A stretch of 64,000 nt of DNA from Planctomycetota bacterium (GTDB lineage: Bacteria; Planctomycetota; B15-G4): NCBI GenBank assembly GCA_020638905.1, contig JACKHP010000022.1, positions 1 to 64,000 on the forward strand, written 5' to 3'. A program made the position numbers and the translations under genes. Shown in pieces: positions 54,176-62,911 of this stretch. A model generated the notes under the pieces. It was not told the DNA's origin, did no database searches, and saw only the letters and a list, made by a program, of their open reading frames with translations. Position 1 is the first letter of the stretch. Every line of letters starts with the position of its first letter.

Positions 54176-55885
54176 TCAGCCGCCGAACGTGAGCACGAGC
54201 GCGGGCGTCAGCGCGCTGCCCCTGATCGCGCCCGGGTCGGCCTCGGCGCCCTGCAGCCAGAGCTCGAAGCCGCACAGCCACGTGTCGTAGGGGATCGCGA
54301 GGGGCAGCGCGAGCGACGGCGTGGGCAGTCCCACGATGGGCACGGTCACGAGCGGATCGGTGTGCAGCGTGCCGCCCTTGAAGGGCAGCGAGGCCTGGGC
54401 GAGGCCGAGGAACAGCACGGCGAGCGTGGGCGTCCCGGCGCTGTTGCCGAAGGTGATCGTCGTGCTGCCGCCGATCTCCGGCGGCGCGCTCGCCGTGAGT
54501 GCCGGGACGCCGAGCGTGCCGGCGAGTCCCGCGCCGAAGGGCGTCGCGCTCGCGAACGCGTCGACGGTCGAGAACGTGCGCATGCCGCCCACGGAGCCCG
54601 CCACGCCGTCGACGTACGGCGTCCCGGCGGCGAAGTCGGGCACGCCGTCGTGGGTGATGTCGGCGAGCGACGTGACCGACCATCCCAGGCCCGCGCCGGG
54701 CGAGAGCGTGATCGCCGCCCACATCTCCGCGAGCGTGAGCCCGTCGTGGATCGAGACCCGACCGGCGTCGGGCGCGAGGACGGGGAAGAACGCGTTCCAG
54801 CCCGGCTCGCCCACGAGGATCTCGGGGATGCCGTCGAGGTCGAGGTCGGGCATGCCGGCCACGTCGTGACCGAAGCGGTTGCCGGCGCTCGCACCGACCG
54901 CCACCGCGCCGCCCGCGGCGGTCGTCGTGACCCGTCCCTTCTCGCCGTCCCAGCCGGGACTTCCGAGCGCGGCGTCGAGGTCGCCGTCGAGGTCGAGATC
55001 GCCCACCGAGGCCAGCGCGGCGCCGAGGCGATCGCCGAGCGCGAAGCCGTGCGCGTACCAGAGCAGCATCCCCGTGCGGGTGACGCACACGGCGCGGCCT
55101 TCGTCGGGGATGTCGCCCGCGAAGGTGACCGCGCCGTCGAAGTCGGGCTCGCCGACCAGGATGTCGTCCTCGCCGTCGGCGTCGAAGTCGAGGAAGTCGA
55201 CGTCCCAGCCCGCGTGCGAGCCCGGTTGGATGCCGTGGTACGGCGTGTCGATCGTGATCAGGTCGGGCGCGTAGATCTCGAGCCGTCTCACCGAACCGCA
55301 CTCGAGGAGTCCGCCCACCGTCGCGCGTGGCGCGCCGCACAGCAGCTCGAGCACGCCGTTGGCGTTCGTGTCGCCGCCGCCCGCGAGCGACCAGCCCGTG
55401 TCGTCGTCGGTCGAGAACTCGAGGTCGCGCAGGAGCGCGCCGTCGGCGCCGCCGTAGAGGCGGATGCGGTCGTAGTCGGCGCCCACGTGGTACCCGGGCG
55501 CGCTCGCGGCCACGTCGCAGAAGCCGTCCCCGTCGACGTCGCCGAGACCGGTCACCGCGTGGCCGAAGCGCTCGCCCGGGCCGGTCGACGACCACGAGAA
55601 GAGGATCTCGCCCGTGCGTCCCGAGCGCACGACGATGCGTCCCGTCGAGTGGAACAGGAAGAAGTCGGCGTCGGGCGCGCCGAAGATCACGTCGCTGACG
55701 CCGTCGCCGTCGACGTCCCCCGCATCGGCGATCGACGACCCGGCGGACGTGTCGGGCGCGCTGTCGGTGAAGAGCCCGAGGGTCGTCTGGGCCGACGACG
55801 CGGAGGCGAGCATTCCGAGGGCCGCGAGCGCGGTGGCGGCGGACGATCCGAGACGCGAGGACGACGAGGAGGCGGGCGACGGCAT
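54176..55885 (-). CDS. Secreted FG-GAP surface protein
   Basis: 569 residues from ATG 55885, with GGGAG eight bases upstream. The signal peptide is Ser-rich, LGSSAATALAALGMLASASSA, with the mature protein at QTTLGLF. FG-GAP blades include DAGDVDGDGVSDVIFGAPDA, FGHAVTGLGDVDGDGFCDVA and SVGDLDLDGDLDAALGSPGW. The C-terminus has LPFKGGTLHTDP and LWLQGAEADPGAIRGSALTP, a version of the shared domain. It is divergent from the sigma-54-linked repeat protein. Confidence 0.83.
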   Translation of the reverse strand: MPSPASSSSSRLGSSAATALAALGMLASASSAQTTLGLFTDSAPDTSAGSSIADAGDVDGDGVSDVIFGAPDADFFLFHSTGRIVVRSGRTGEILFSWSSTGPGERFGHAVTGLGDVDGDGFCDVAASAPGYHVGADYDRIRLYGGADGALLRDLEFSTDDDTGWSLAGGGDTNANGVLELLCGAPRATVGGLLECGSVRRLEIYAPDLITIDTPYHGIQPGSHAGWDVDFLDFDADGEDDILVGEPDFDGAVTFAGDIPDEGRAVCVTRTGMLLWYAHGFALGDRLGAALASVGDLDLDGDLDAALGSPGWDGEKGRVTTTAAGGAVAVGASAGNRFGHDVAGMPDLDLDGIPEILVGEPGWNAFFPVLAPDAGRVSIHDGLTLAEMWAAITLSPGAGLGWSVTSLADITHDGVPDFAAGTPYVDGVAGSVGGMRTFSTVDAFASATPFGAGLAGTLGVPALTASAPPEIGGSTTITFGNSAGTPTLAVLFLGLAQASLPFKGGTLHTDPLVTVPIVGLPTPSLALPLAIPYDTWLCGFELWLQGAEADPGAIRGSALTPALVLTFGG

Positions 55886-56235
55886 GGGCGGACTCCCGGA
55901 GAGCGAGGCGGCTCGAGGAGAATCCACGGAGGCCCGGGCGCGTCTCGCGGAGTCGTCTGGGGCGCGATCGGTCCGTGCATGGGACGATGGCCGGCCGAGA
56001 CGCGCCGCCTGGTGCCCGTCGACGGGCAGGCCGGGATCGCGGTGTCCTGCATCGCGCGCCCCGTCCAGAGGGCGGTCACGGAGTCCACGATATGGACACG
56101 CCTGCACGACCGGGGCCGCCCCTCGGGCCGTGGAGGCCACTCGACGCGCTGCCTGTGATTGGCACGTCCGTTGCAATGATCGGCCTGAGCCCGATTCCGG
56201 ACTCGATCCGCAGTCCCCCGTTCGGAGACACCCCG
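55886..56235. other. Intergenic region between divergent secreted-protein genes
   Basis: 350 bases. Its right half contains the sigma-54 promoter match (56159-56175). Upstream of that I see no clear tandem palindromes of the kind bound by enhancer-binding proteins. No coding frame is convincing. Confidence 0.45.
56159..56175 (+). promoter_or_regulatory. Sigma-54 (-24/-12) promoter
   Basis: TTGGCACGTCCGTTGCA is an exact match to the sigma-54 consensus TTGGCACG-N4-TTGCA, with the invariant GG (56161-56162) and GC (56173-56174) ten bases apart. Transcription would start near 56186, 50 bases before ATG 56236, in the right direction. No enhancer-binding protein or rpoN is encoded in the window. 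Confidence 0.75.
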
Positions 56236-57750
56236 ATGCGCCTCCTTGCTTCCCACCTCCTCTCCCGATCCCTGCCCGTCGTGCTGGGCGCGCTCGTCCT
56301 CGTCCCGACGGCCGATGCCGGCGACGACGTGGTCCTGATCCAGTTCCTGTCGTCCACCGGAGCCGACGCCGACGGCACGGCCCGCGCACGCTGGCGCGAC
56401 AAGGGCGACTCGCTCGACTTCTCGGTCGAGCTCGAGCACCTGGGCTCGGGGACCTACGACCTCTTCGTGGCCGACGTCCAGCGCGGCAGCATCTCGGTCG
56501 ACGGGACCGGCTTCGGCGAGATCGAGTTCAAGACGCCGCTCGACGACCCCAAGCCGCTCTTCGACTTCGACGTCCTCGGAGAGTCGATCGAGGTGCGCCA
56601 GGATGCGACGACGTTCTTCAGCGACGTCTTCGCTCCCGGTGAGGGCGGCGGTGGAGGGGGCGGCGGCGGATCGTCGAAGACCAAGACCGAGGTGTACATG
56701 GTGAACGTCGGTCCCGACGCCAATGCCAAGGGACGCCTGCGCTACGAGACGAAGTCGAACGAGCTGCGCTTCTCCGTGAACGTCGAGCACCTGGACGCCG
56801 GGGTCTACGACCTCGTCGTGGGTGGCAGCACGGTGGCCACGTTCGACACGACGGGACTGCCCGAGGTCGAGCTGCAGTTCCGCGATCCGCCGGACGACTC
56901 GCCGTCGGACGAGGCGGGCGAGATCAAGCTCGCGCTCGACTTCGATCCGCTCGGGCGCCAGGTCGACGTCGTGTCCGGCGAGACCACGTACCTCACCGGC
57001 GTCCAGCCGGGAGCCTCGTCCAAGGGCTCGCCCTCGAAGCCGAAGCAGGTGTCCAAGGACGTCGGCAAGAAGAAGGGTGACGCGTTGCTCGTGAAGCTCC
57101 TCGACCTCGGCGTGCTGAGCGGGGCGAAGGGCACGATGAAGCTCGCCGCCAAGTCCGACGAGAGCGAGTTCGAGGTCGAGATCGAGCACGTGGTCGACGG
57201 TTCGTACTCCCTGTGCGTCGGCGACGTCGAGCGCGGTGTGATCGTCGTCACGGCGGGCGAAGGACGGCTCGACTTCTCGACGTCGCCCGAGGCCGGGCAG
57301 CTGTCGCTCGACTTCGCGGTCAAGGGTGAGCTCGTGCAGGTCAAGCTCGACGGCGACGCGATCCTGGCCAACGTGTTCCCCACCTCGGTGCAGGGCGCCC
57401 TCGGCAAGTTCAAGAAGGAGAGCTCGAAGGCGACGCGCGTCGTGCGCAACCTCACGAACGCGGGCACCGACCTCGACGCCCGCGGCGTCGTCAAGTGGAC
57501 GCTCGCGAAGAACGGCCGCGAGCGCCTCAAGCTCGTCGCCCAGGATCTCTTCGCGGGCGAGTACCCGGTGCTCGTCGACGACGTCCTGCGCGGCACGCTC
57601 GTCGTCTCGAAGGACGACGGCAACGCGAAGCTCCTGTTTGACTCGAAGGGCGGCGGCAAGTCCGTGCTGCTCGACTTCGACGTCCTCGGGTCTGTCGTGC
57701 GCGTCGTCGACGGGAGCGAGGCCACGGTGCTCGAGGCCACCGTCGAGTGA
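56236..57750 (+). CDS. Secreted protein with four ~110-residue repeats
   Basis: 504 residues from ATG 56236, with CGGAG nine bases upstream. The signal peptide is LSRSLPVVLGALVLVPTADA. Four copies of one domain are present, starting near residues 30, 150, 285 and 395. Each contains (L/F)xxxVEHLxxGxYDLxVxxxxRGxxxV, then a closing LDFDVLG. A linker of nine Gly (about 137-145) follows the first copy, and Lys/Ser-rich linkers separate the others. The likely fold is a beta-sandwich, distantly like CHRD-type domains. It is controlled by a probable sigma-54 promoter. Confidence 0.75.
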   Translation: MRLLASHLLSRSLPVVLGALVLVPTADAGDDVVLIQFLSSTGADADGTARARWRDKGDSLDFSVELEHLGSGTYDLFVADVQRGSISVDGTGFGEIEFKTPLDDPKPLFDFDVLGESIEVRQDATTFFSDVFAPGEGGGGGGGGGSSKTKTEVYMVNVGPDANAKGRLRYETKSNELRFSVNVEHLDAGVYDLVVGGSTVATFDTTGLPEVELQFRDPPDDSPSDEAGEIKLALDFDPLGRQVDVVSGETTYLTGVQPGASSKGSPSKPKQVSKDVGKKKGDALLVKLLDLGVLSGAKGTMKLAAKSDESEFEVEIEHVVDGSYSLCVGDVERGVIVVTAGEGRLDFSTSPEAGQLSLDFAVKGELVQVKLDGDAILANVFPTSVQGALGKFKKESSKATRVVRNLTNAGTDLDARGVVKWTLAKNGRERLKLVAQDLFAGEYPVLVDDVLRGTLVVSKDDGNAKLLFDSKGGGKSVLLDFDVLGSVVRVVDGSEATVLEATVE

Positions 57751-57857
57751 ATTGGCCTTCCGGGGCGGCGTGCCCACGCGAGAGCACGCCGCCTTGACGT
57801 TGGGTCCTCCGCGTCGCTCCGAGCTCCGGCCGGTGCGACGCGGAGGACGCGTCCCGT

Positions 57858-58919
57858 TCAGTCGAGCGAGCTGAACTCGCCGCCGACGCCCAGCGCCCAG
57901 AAGCCGCTGAAGCTGTCGAGCACCACGCGCGGACCGTCGGCCCACAGGACGCCGCTGCTCACGCGGTGCGCGCCGGGGTTGAGCAGGCTCGCGCAGCCGC
58001 TCAGGTCGGGCGACGACAGGAAGCCCGGCAGGTCGGACACCGGCCAGCTCACCCAGCCCTCGTCGGCGTCTTCGGCCCAATCGTCGGCGGACTCGCGCGT
58101 GCTGAAGAGCAGGCCGTACGCGACGTGGTCGTCCTCGAGCGTGACGAGTCCGGGTGCGCCGGGCGACGGACCCACCGACCAGAGCGCTCCGTCGACGGGC
58201 CAGCCCAGCAGCGGACGCCTGCCGAGCGACTCGACGAGACGCGCGTCGCAGGCCTCGCGCTGCTCGAGGAACTCGATCGACTCCTCGCCGTCGTAGTGGT
58301 CCCAGGCCTCGTCGGCGCCCAGGATCTCGAGCTCGACCTTGTCACGACCCGCGCGGCCGACGCGCAGGAAGTGCAGGTCGCCGGCGTCGTCGATGCACGC
58401 GTAGACCGGCAGCATGCGGTTCCACATCGCCCCGGCGTAGCCCTCGCGCGTGAGGTAGGTCAGGAAGCGCAGCGGCGAGTGCACGGGCACCAGGTGCTGC
58501 CCGGACTCGTCGGCCTCCTGCCGCGCGCGCTCCTCGTCGTCGAAGATCGGCGCGGCCAGGCCCATCGGCAGGACGGTCTCGAGCGAGCCGGTCACGCCGT
58601 GCTCGTCGGCCAGCGTCCACACGATCGGTTCGGGCTCGGGACGTTCGTCGAGGTAGCGCTCGACGAGGTCGAGCAGCAGGACGCGCTGCTCCTCGTGCTC
58701 GGGGTCCTGGAGCATCAGGTCGAGCGGCGACCAGCGCGCCACCGGGAACCACTCGCCCTGGTCGCGCCACGTCACGGGACGCATCGACTCGGTCTGCGGG
58801 AAGCGCTCGTTGCCGGGCTCGCACAGCACCGTGACCGTGCGCGTGTCGGCGTTGAATCCGCCCTCGACGAGCAGGTAGTCGTCGCCGAGATGGTGCAGGA
58901 CGAACCCGGGCTGCTTCAT
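57858..58919 (-). CDS. Protein of unknown function, possibly SseB-like
   Basis: 353 residues from ATG 58919, overlapping the end of the upstream small gene as ATGA. No signal peptide or membrane helix, acidic overall. Two related stretches, IFDDEERARQEADESGQHLVPVHSPLRFL and LLFSTRESADDWAEDADEGW (each read from the middle and C-terminal third), resemble the (V)FT(D/S)...A..W...... pattern of SseB-type proteins. The likeness is weak. It ends a three-gene overlapping operon behind an FGE-like gene. Confidence 0.65.
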   Translation of the reverse strand: MKQPGFVLHHLGDDYLLVEGGFNADTRTVTVLCEPGNERFPQTESMRPVTWRDQGEWFPVARWSPLDLMLQDPEHEEQRVLLLDLVERYLDERPEPEPIVWTLADEHGVTGSLETVLPMGLAAPIFDDEERARQEADESGQHLVPVHSPLRFLTYLTREGYAGAMWNRMLPVYACIDDAGDLHFLRVGRAGRDKVELEILGADEAWDHYDGEESIEFLEQREACDARLVESLGRRPLLGWPVDGALWSVGPSPGAPGLVTLEDDHVAYGLLFSTRESADDWAEDADEGWVSWPVSDLPGFLSSPDLSGCASLLNPGAHRVSSGVLWADGPRVVLDSFSGFWALGVGGEFSSLD

Positions 58920-59203
58920 CGCGCGCTCTCGTCGAGGGCATGGCGGAACGCGCGGCGTACACGCGACCGCGTGAACAGGAACGCCACGAGGTGGAACGGC
59001 ACCGAGACGAGGTCGCCCAGCAGCTGCAGCACGATCACGACCTGCTCCTTGCGCGGGCCCGGCAGCGACGGCGGCGGAGCCTGCGCGTCGTCGGGCGTCG
59101 CGAACGGGCGCACGCGCGTCGCGTCGGGTGCGACCTCGGCGTCGGCGCGGCGCGCGGGCCGATCGTCGTCGGTCGCGGACGACAGCTCGTCGGACGCGCT
59201 CAC
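58916..59203 (-). CDS. Small single-pass membrane protein
   Basis: 95 residues from GTG 59203, overlapping the FGE-like stop as GTGA and the next start as ATGA. The N-terminal 50 residues are acidic and Pro-rich; VVIVLQLLGDLVSVPFHLVAFLF is one membrane segment or hairpin; the tail RSRVRRAFRHAL is basic. I do not recognise the family. Its tight coupling on both sides suggests it works with its neighbours. Confidence 0.65.
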   Translation of the reverse strand: MSASDELSSATDDDRPARRADAEVAPDATRVRPFATPDDAQAPPPSLPGPRKEQVVIVLQLLGDLVSVPFHLVAFLFTRSRVRRAFRHALDESAR

Positions 59204-60585
59204 TCGAGGGTCTTCGCGCAGCGGAAGCCGATCGGCGTCTTGTAGGTGGGCAGGCCGAACGTGCCCTGGCCGAGCGCGGTCCAGCGGTAGCGGCAGGCCA
59301 GCTCGTCGCGGCGCGAGTCGAAGCCGCCCCCGCGGATGACCATGCTCACGTAGCCCTCGGGCAGCGCCTTCACGTCGACGCCGTCGTCGGTCGTGGACGT
59401 CCACTCCCAGACGTTGCCGGCCATGTCGAAGCAGTGCGCTGCCGACGGCGACTCGGGGAAGCTCTCGACGGGCATCGTGGTGCCCGGTCCACCGGCGCCG
59501 TTGGCTGCGTCGTTGCGGAACTCGTCGCCCCAGGGGAAGGCGCGTCCCTCGAAGCCGGCGGCCGCGGCCTCCCACTCGTCTTCGGTGGGCAGGCGCTTGC
59601 CGTGCCAGCTCGCGAAGGCCGAGGCCTGCGTCCACGAGACGTAGACCACGGGATGGTCACGCAGTGCCTCGTCGTACGCGGGACGTCCTTCGCCGTCGAG
59701 CTTCCAGCCGCGCGGCAGGAGCGCGGCGCGCGCGTCCTGCGGTTGTGCGCCGACGAACGCGGCGTACTCGCGGTTCGTGACCTCGCGCTGGTCGAGCGCG
59801 AACGCCGCCAGCGTGACCGTGCGTGCCGGACGCTTGAGTCCCGAGTCGGGGCCCAGCTTGTAGCTGCCGCCCGGCACCACGATCATGCCCGGCGGGACGG
59901 CCTGACCACGCGGTCCGTAGCGCTCGGGGTGCAGCACCTGGTCGAGCTGCTGCCAGGTCGTCTGCACGGCCTCGTTCGCGCTCGTCCAGCGGCGGCTGGC
60001 GTCGAGGTCGAGGTGGAAGCTGCGGTTCCAGAACTCGAACCAGCTCTCGCCGGGGATGAACGTGTCCTCGACGGCCTGCAGGATCGTCTCGGCCGAGACG
60101 TCCTCGAGGTCGGAGCGGCCCGAGAGCTCGTCGGCCACGTGGCGCGCCACGAAGGTCGTCAGGCGCGGGTCGAGCGCGGTGGCGCGCGAGACCGGCTCGG
60201 CGAAGACGTCGGCCATGATCTCCTTGCGCATGCCGCGGGTGGGGCGCCGGCCGGCCTGGGCCTCGCGCGTGAGCAGGCGTGCGCGCACCGCCGGCAGGCT
60301 GTCGTGCATGGCGATCACGAGCGCGTTCTTCAGCGTGGCCGCGTGCGGACCCGTGAGCTCGACGTAGTCGTCCTCGAGGTCGAGCACCAAGGCCTCGAGT
60401 TCGTCGCGCGCGGAGGCGAGCTCGGCCGAGGCCTTCTCGTAGGACGCTCGGGCCGCGCTCGCCGCGGGGGACTCGCCCCCGGCCGGAGCGGGGGCCTGCG
60501 CCGAGGCCTCGACCGCCAGCAGCAGCAGGCACGCGGCGAGCCCGCGGAAAAGGCACGCGATCGGGAAGGTGGGGGCTGTCATCAT
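59200..60585 (-). CDS. Secreted FGE-sulfatase-domain protein
   Basis: 461 residues from ATG 60585 (ATG 60582 is equivalent). The signal peptide ends at VEASA. A helical region of about 200 residues (ASYEKASAELASARDELEAL onward) precedes a formylglycine-generating-enzyme-like domain: GMIVVPGGSYKLG, FALDQREVTNREYAAFV, VVYVSWTQASAFASWHGKRL, LPTEDEWEAAAAG, FDMAGNVWEWTS and IGFRCAK. The two active-site Cys of true FGE (C-x4-C) are not conserved: the equivalent stretch reads ACRYRW. It is therefore probably a non-sulfatase-modifying member, with a binding or hydroxylase-like role. It begins the overlapping operon. Confidence 0.82.
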   Translation of the reverse strand: MMTAPTFPIACLFRGLAACLLLLAVEASAQAPAPAGGESPAASAARASYEKASAELASARDELEALVLDLEDDYVELTGPHAATLKNALVIAMHDSLPAVRARLLTREAQAGRRPTRGMRKEIMADVFAEPVSRATALDPRLTTFVARHVADELSGRSDLEDVSAETILQAVEDTFIPGESWFEFWNRSFHLDLDASRRWTSANEAVQTTWQQLDQVLHPERYGPRGQAVPPGMIVVPGGSYKLGPDSGLKRPARTVTLAAFALDQREVTNREYAAFVGAQPQDARAALLPRGWKLDGEGRPAYDEALRDHPVVYVSWTQASAFASWHGKRLPTEDEWEAAAAGFEGRAFPWGDEFRNDAANGAGGPGTTMPVESFPESPSAAHCFDMAGNVWEWTSTTDDGVDVKALPEGYVSMVIRGGGFDSRRDELACRYRWTALGQGTFGLPTYKTPIGFRCAKTLE

Positions 60586-60670
60586 CGTCGTGGGTTCGCG
60601 AGGGGGCTCGGCGGTGTCGTCCGGGCCGGCTCGGGGACGCCGGGATGGCAGCCACATTGTGACGCGCAGC

Positions 60671-62749
60671 ATGACCGCCGGGCCACCGTCCAGCCTGGAG
60701 AGTTCGCTCGGGGGACTGCCGGGCATCGGCCCGGCTCGCGAGCAGGCCTACGCCGCCGCCGGCCTGGTGACGCGGCGCGACCTGCTCTACCACCTCCCCG
60801 TGCGCTATCGCGTGCGTCCGGATCCGGTCACGGTGAAGGATCTCACCGACGGTGCGCGGGCGGCCCTGGTGGGGCGCGTGCGGCGCGCCTCGCTGCGTCG
60901 CCGCGGGCGGAACAGCACCGTGAGCGTGCTGCTCGCCGACGACGCCGGCGAGGAGGCGCTCGTGCTGATCTTCAACCGGGCCTATCTGGCCAAGGCCTTC
61001 GGACGCGGCACGCGGCTGTGGGCCGCCGGAAAGGTCGAACGCAGCGACGAGGGTCGTCCGCGGCTGCTGGCCGCCGACTACGAGGTGCTCGACGACGATG
61101 CCGACGGGCCGCGCGCGCCGCTCGTCCCGGTCTACCGCCTGCCGGCGGGCGTCCCGCCGCGGGTGCACCGCAAGGCGCTGGCGACGATCCTCGAGCTGCA
61201 CCCGGTGCCCGACTGGCGCGTCCCGCTCGAGGGCGAGCCCGGGCTGCACGACGCGCTGGCGGCCGTGCACCTGGCCGACGACCTCGACGCGGCGCGCGCC
61301 GCGCGCGTGCGCCTCGCGCGCGACGAGGCGCTCGCGTTGTCGCTCGACGCGGCGGCCCGGCGCGGCCGCGTCCCGCGCGTGCGGACCGGCGCGGCCCTGG
61401 AGATCGACGACGCGCTCCACGCGCGGCTGCTGGGCTGGCTGCCGCACGTGCCCACGGCGGCGCAGGCGCGCGTGCTCGGCGAGCTGCGGCGCGATCTGCG
61501 GGCCGCCGACGACGGACGTCCCATGGCGCGGCTGCTGCAGGGCGACGTGGGCTCGGGCAAGACGCTGGTGGCCGAGTACGTGCTGCTGGCCGCCCTCGCG
61601 CTCGGACGCCAGGCCGCGATCATGGCGCCGACGGAGATCCTGGCGCGGCAGCACCACGCGGCGCTCGAGCGACGCGTGCGCGCGGCGCTGGGTGACGGCG
61701 CGCCGCCGGTGGCGCTCGTCGTCGGCGGCATGCCGTCCGGCGAACGGTCCGCGCAGCGTGCGCTCGTCGCGGACGGACGGGCGCGCCTGGCCGTCGGGAC
61801 GCACGGCCTGCAGTCACGCTCGCTCGTGTTCTCGGATCTGGCCGTCACGGTGGTCGACGAGCAGCACCGCTTCGGCGTGCGCCAGCGCAGCCGTTTCAGG
61901 ATGCAGGGCGACGACACGCACCTGCTCGTCATGACGGCCACGCCCATCCCTCGCACGCTGGCGCTCACGGCGTACGGCGAGCTCGACGTGTCGATCCTCG
62001 ACGAGCTGCCGCCGGGACGCGCGCCGCGCCGTACCGTCTACGTCCAGCGCGGTCGGCAGGACGCGCTCTGGGAACGCCTCGCGACGCTCGTGGCCGACGG
62101 CGAGCGCGGCTACGTCGTGTGCCCGTCGATCCGCGGCGTCGACGAGAGCGAGCGGCACTCGGTCGAGGCGATGCACGCCACGGTGCGCGCGCGCCTCGGC
62201 GACGGCGCGCGCGTGGGCGCCGTCCACGGACGCATGCCGCCGGCCGAGCGCGACGCGGTGCTCGACGCGTTCCGCGCGGGCGCGCTCGACGTGCTCGTGG
62301 CCACGGTGCTCGTCGAGGTCGGGCTCGACGTGCCCGAGGCGACGTTCGTGGTCGTCCCCGACCCGTCGCGGTTCGGGCTCGCGACGCTGCACCAGATCCG
62401 CGGGCGGGTGGGGCGCGGGCTGCGCGCCGGCGCGTGCTACCTGCTGGGGCCCGTGGCCGGTCCGGCGCGTGAGCGCGTGCGCGCCTTGGTCGACTGCGAC
62501 GACGGCTTCGCCCTGGCCGAGGAGGACCTGCGCCTGCGCGGTCCGGGCGAGCTGCTCGGCACGCGCCAGAGCGGGCTGCCGGGCTTCCTCGTGCTCGACC
62601 CCGTGCGCGACGTCGAGCTGCTCGCGACGACGCGCGAGGTCGTGCGCGCACTCGCCGCCGGCGAGTCGCCCGAGGCCCTCGAGCGACTGCGCGCGGCGGC
62701 CTTCCCGCGCGTGCGGCTGGTGCCGGAGAACCTGCTGGCCGGCGGCTGA
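60671..62749 (+). CDS. recG: ATP-dependent DNA helicase RecG
   Basis: 692 residues from ATG 60671, the usual RecG length. The N-terminal wedge/OB domain includes LPGIGPAREQAYAAAGL and YHLPVRYRVRPDPVTV. Helicase motifs are intact: Walker A LLQGDVGSGKTLVAEY, MAPTEILARQH, VGTHGLQ, DEQHRFGVRQR, MTATPIPRTLAL, VHGRMPPAERDAVLDAF, VLVATVLVEVGLDVPEAT and HQIRGRVGRG, ending with LRLRGPGELLGTRQSGLPGF. The enzyme remodels stalled replication forks and branched DNA. It is divergent from the FGE-like operon. Confidence 0.95.
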   Translation: MTAGPPSSLESSLGGLPGIGPAREQAYAAAGLVTRRDLLYHLPVRYRVRPDPVTVKDLTDGARAALVGRVRRASLRRRGRNSTVSVLLADDAGEEALVLIFNRAYLAKAFGRGTRLWAAGKVERSDEGRPRLLAADYEVLDDDADGPRAPLVPVYRLPAGVPPRVHRKALATILELHPVPDWRVPLEGEPGLHDALAAVHLADDLDAARAARVRLARDEALALSLDAAARRGRVPRVRTGAALEIDDALHARLLGWLPHVPTAAQARVLGELRRDLRAADDGRPMARLLQGDVGSGKTLVAEYVLLAALALGRQAAIMAPTEILARQHHAALERRVRAALGDGAPPVALVVGGMPSGERSAQRALVADGRARLAVGTHGLQSRSLVFSDLAVTVVDEQHRFGVRQRSRFRMQGDDTHLLVMTATPIPRTLALTAYGELDVSILDELPPGRAPRRTVYVQRGRQDALWERLATLVADGERGYVVCPSIRGVDESERHSVEAMHATVRARLGDGARVGAVHGRMPPAERDAVLDAFRAGALDVLVATVLVEVGLDVPEATFVVVPDPSRFGLATLHQIRGRVGRGLRAGACYLLGPVAGPARERVRALVDCDDGFALAEEDLRLRGPGELLGTRQSGLPGFLVLDPVRDVELLATTREVVRALAAGESPEALERLRAAAFPRVRLVPENLLAGG

Positions 62750-62833
62750 GCGGCGCGGGGAGATCGGGCAAAGACCGCGGGATCCGGGCGAGGGGGCAGG
62801 ATCGGAGGGTGTCCGGAGGGGATCCGAGATGTC

Positions 62834-62862
62834 TTGCATTTGAGAATCTATCTCAGTACAAA
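62834..62862 (+). promoter_or_regulatory. Candidate sigma-70 promoter of the right-edge porin gene
   Basis: TTGCAT (62834-62839) and TACAAA (62857-62862) are 17 bases apart, in a strikingly AT-rich stretch for this window. The ATG at 62912 follows 49 bases after the -10. The Fur-like palindrome lies wholly in the spacer. Confidence 0.5.
62841..62855 (+). promoter_or_regulatory. Fur-family operator-like palindrome
   Basis: TGAGAATCTATCTCA is an imperfect 7-1-7 palindrome and agrees with the Fur core TGATAATNATTATCA at 10 of 14 defined positions. Its position between -35 and -10 fits repression by metal-loaded Fur, Zur or Mur. Which metal is not shown by the sequence. Confidence 0.5.
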
Positions 62863-62911
62863 GTCGGGCCGTTATTGCGCTTGAATCTCAACAGACTCTC
62901 GAACGGACCTC

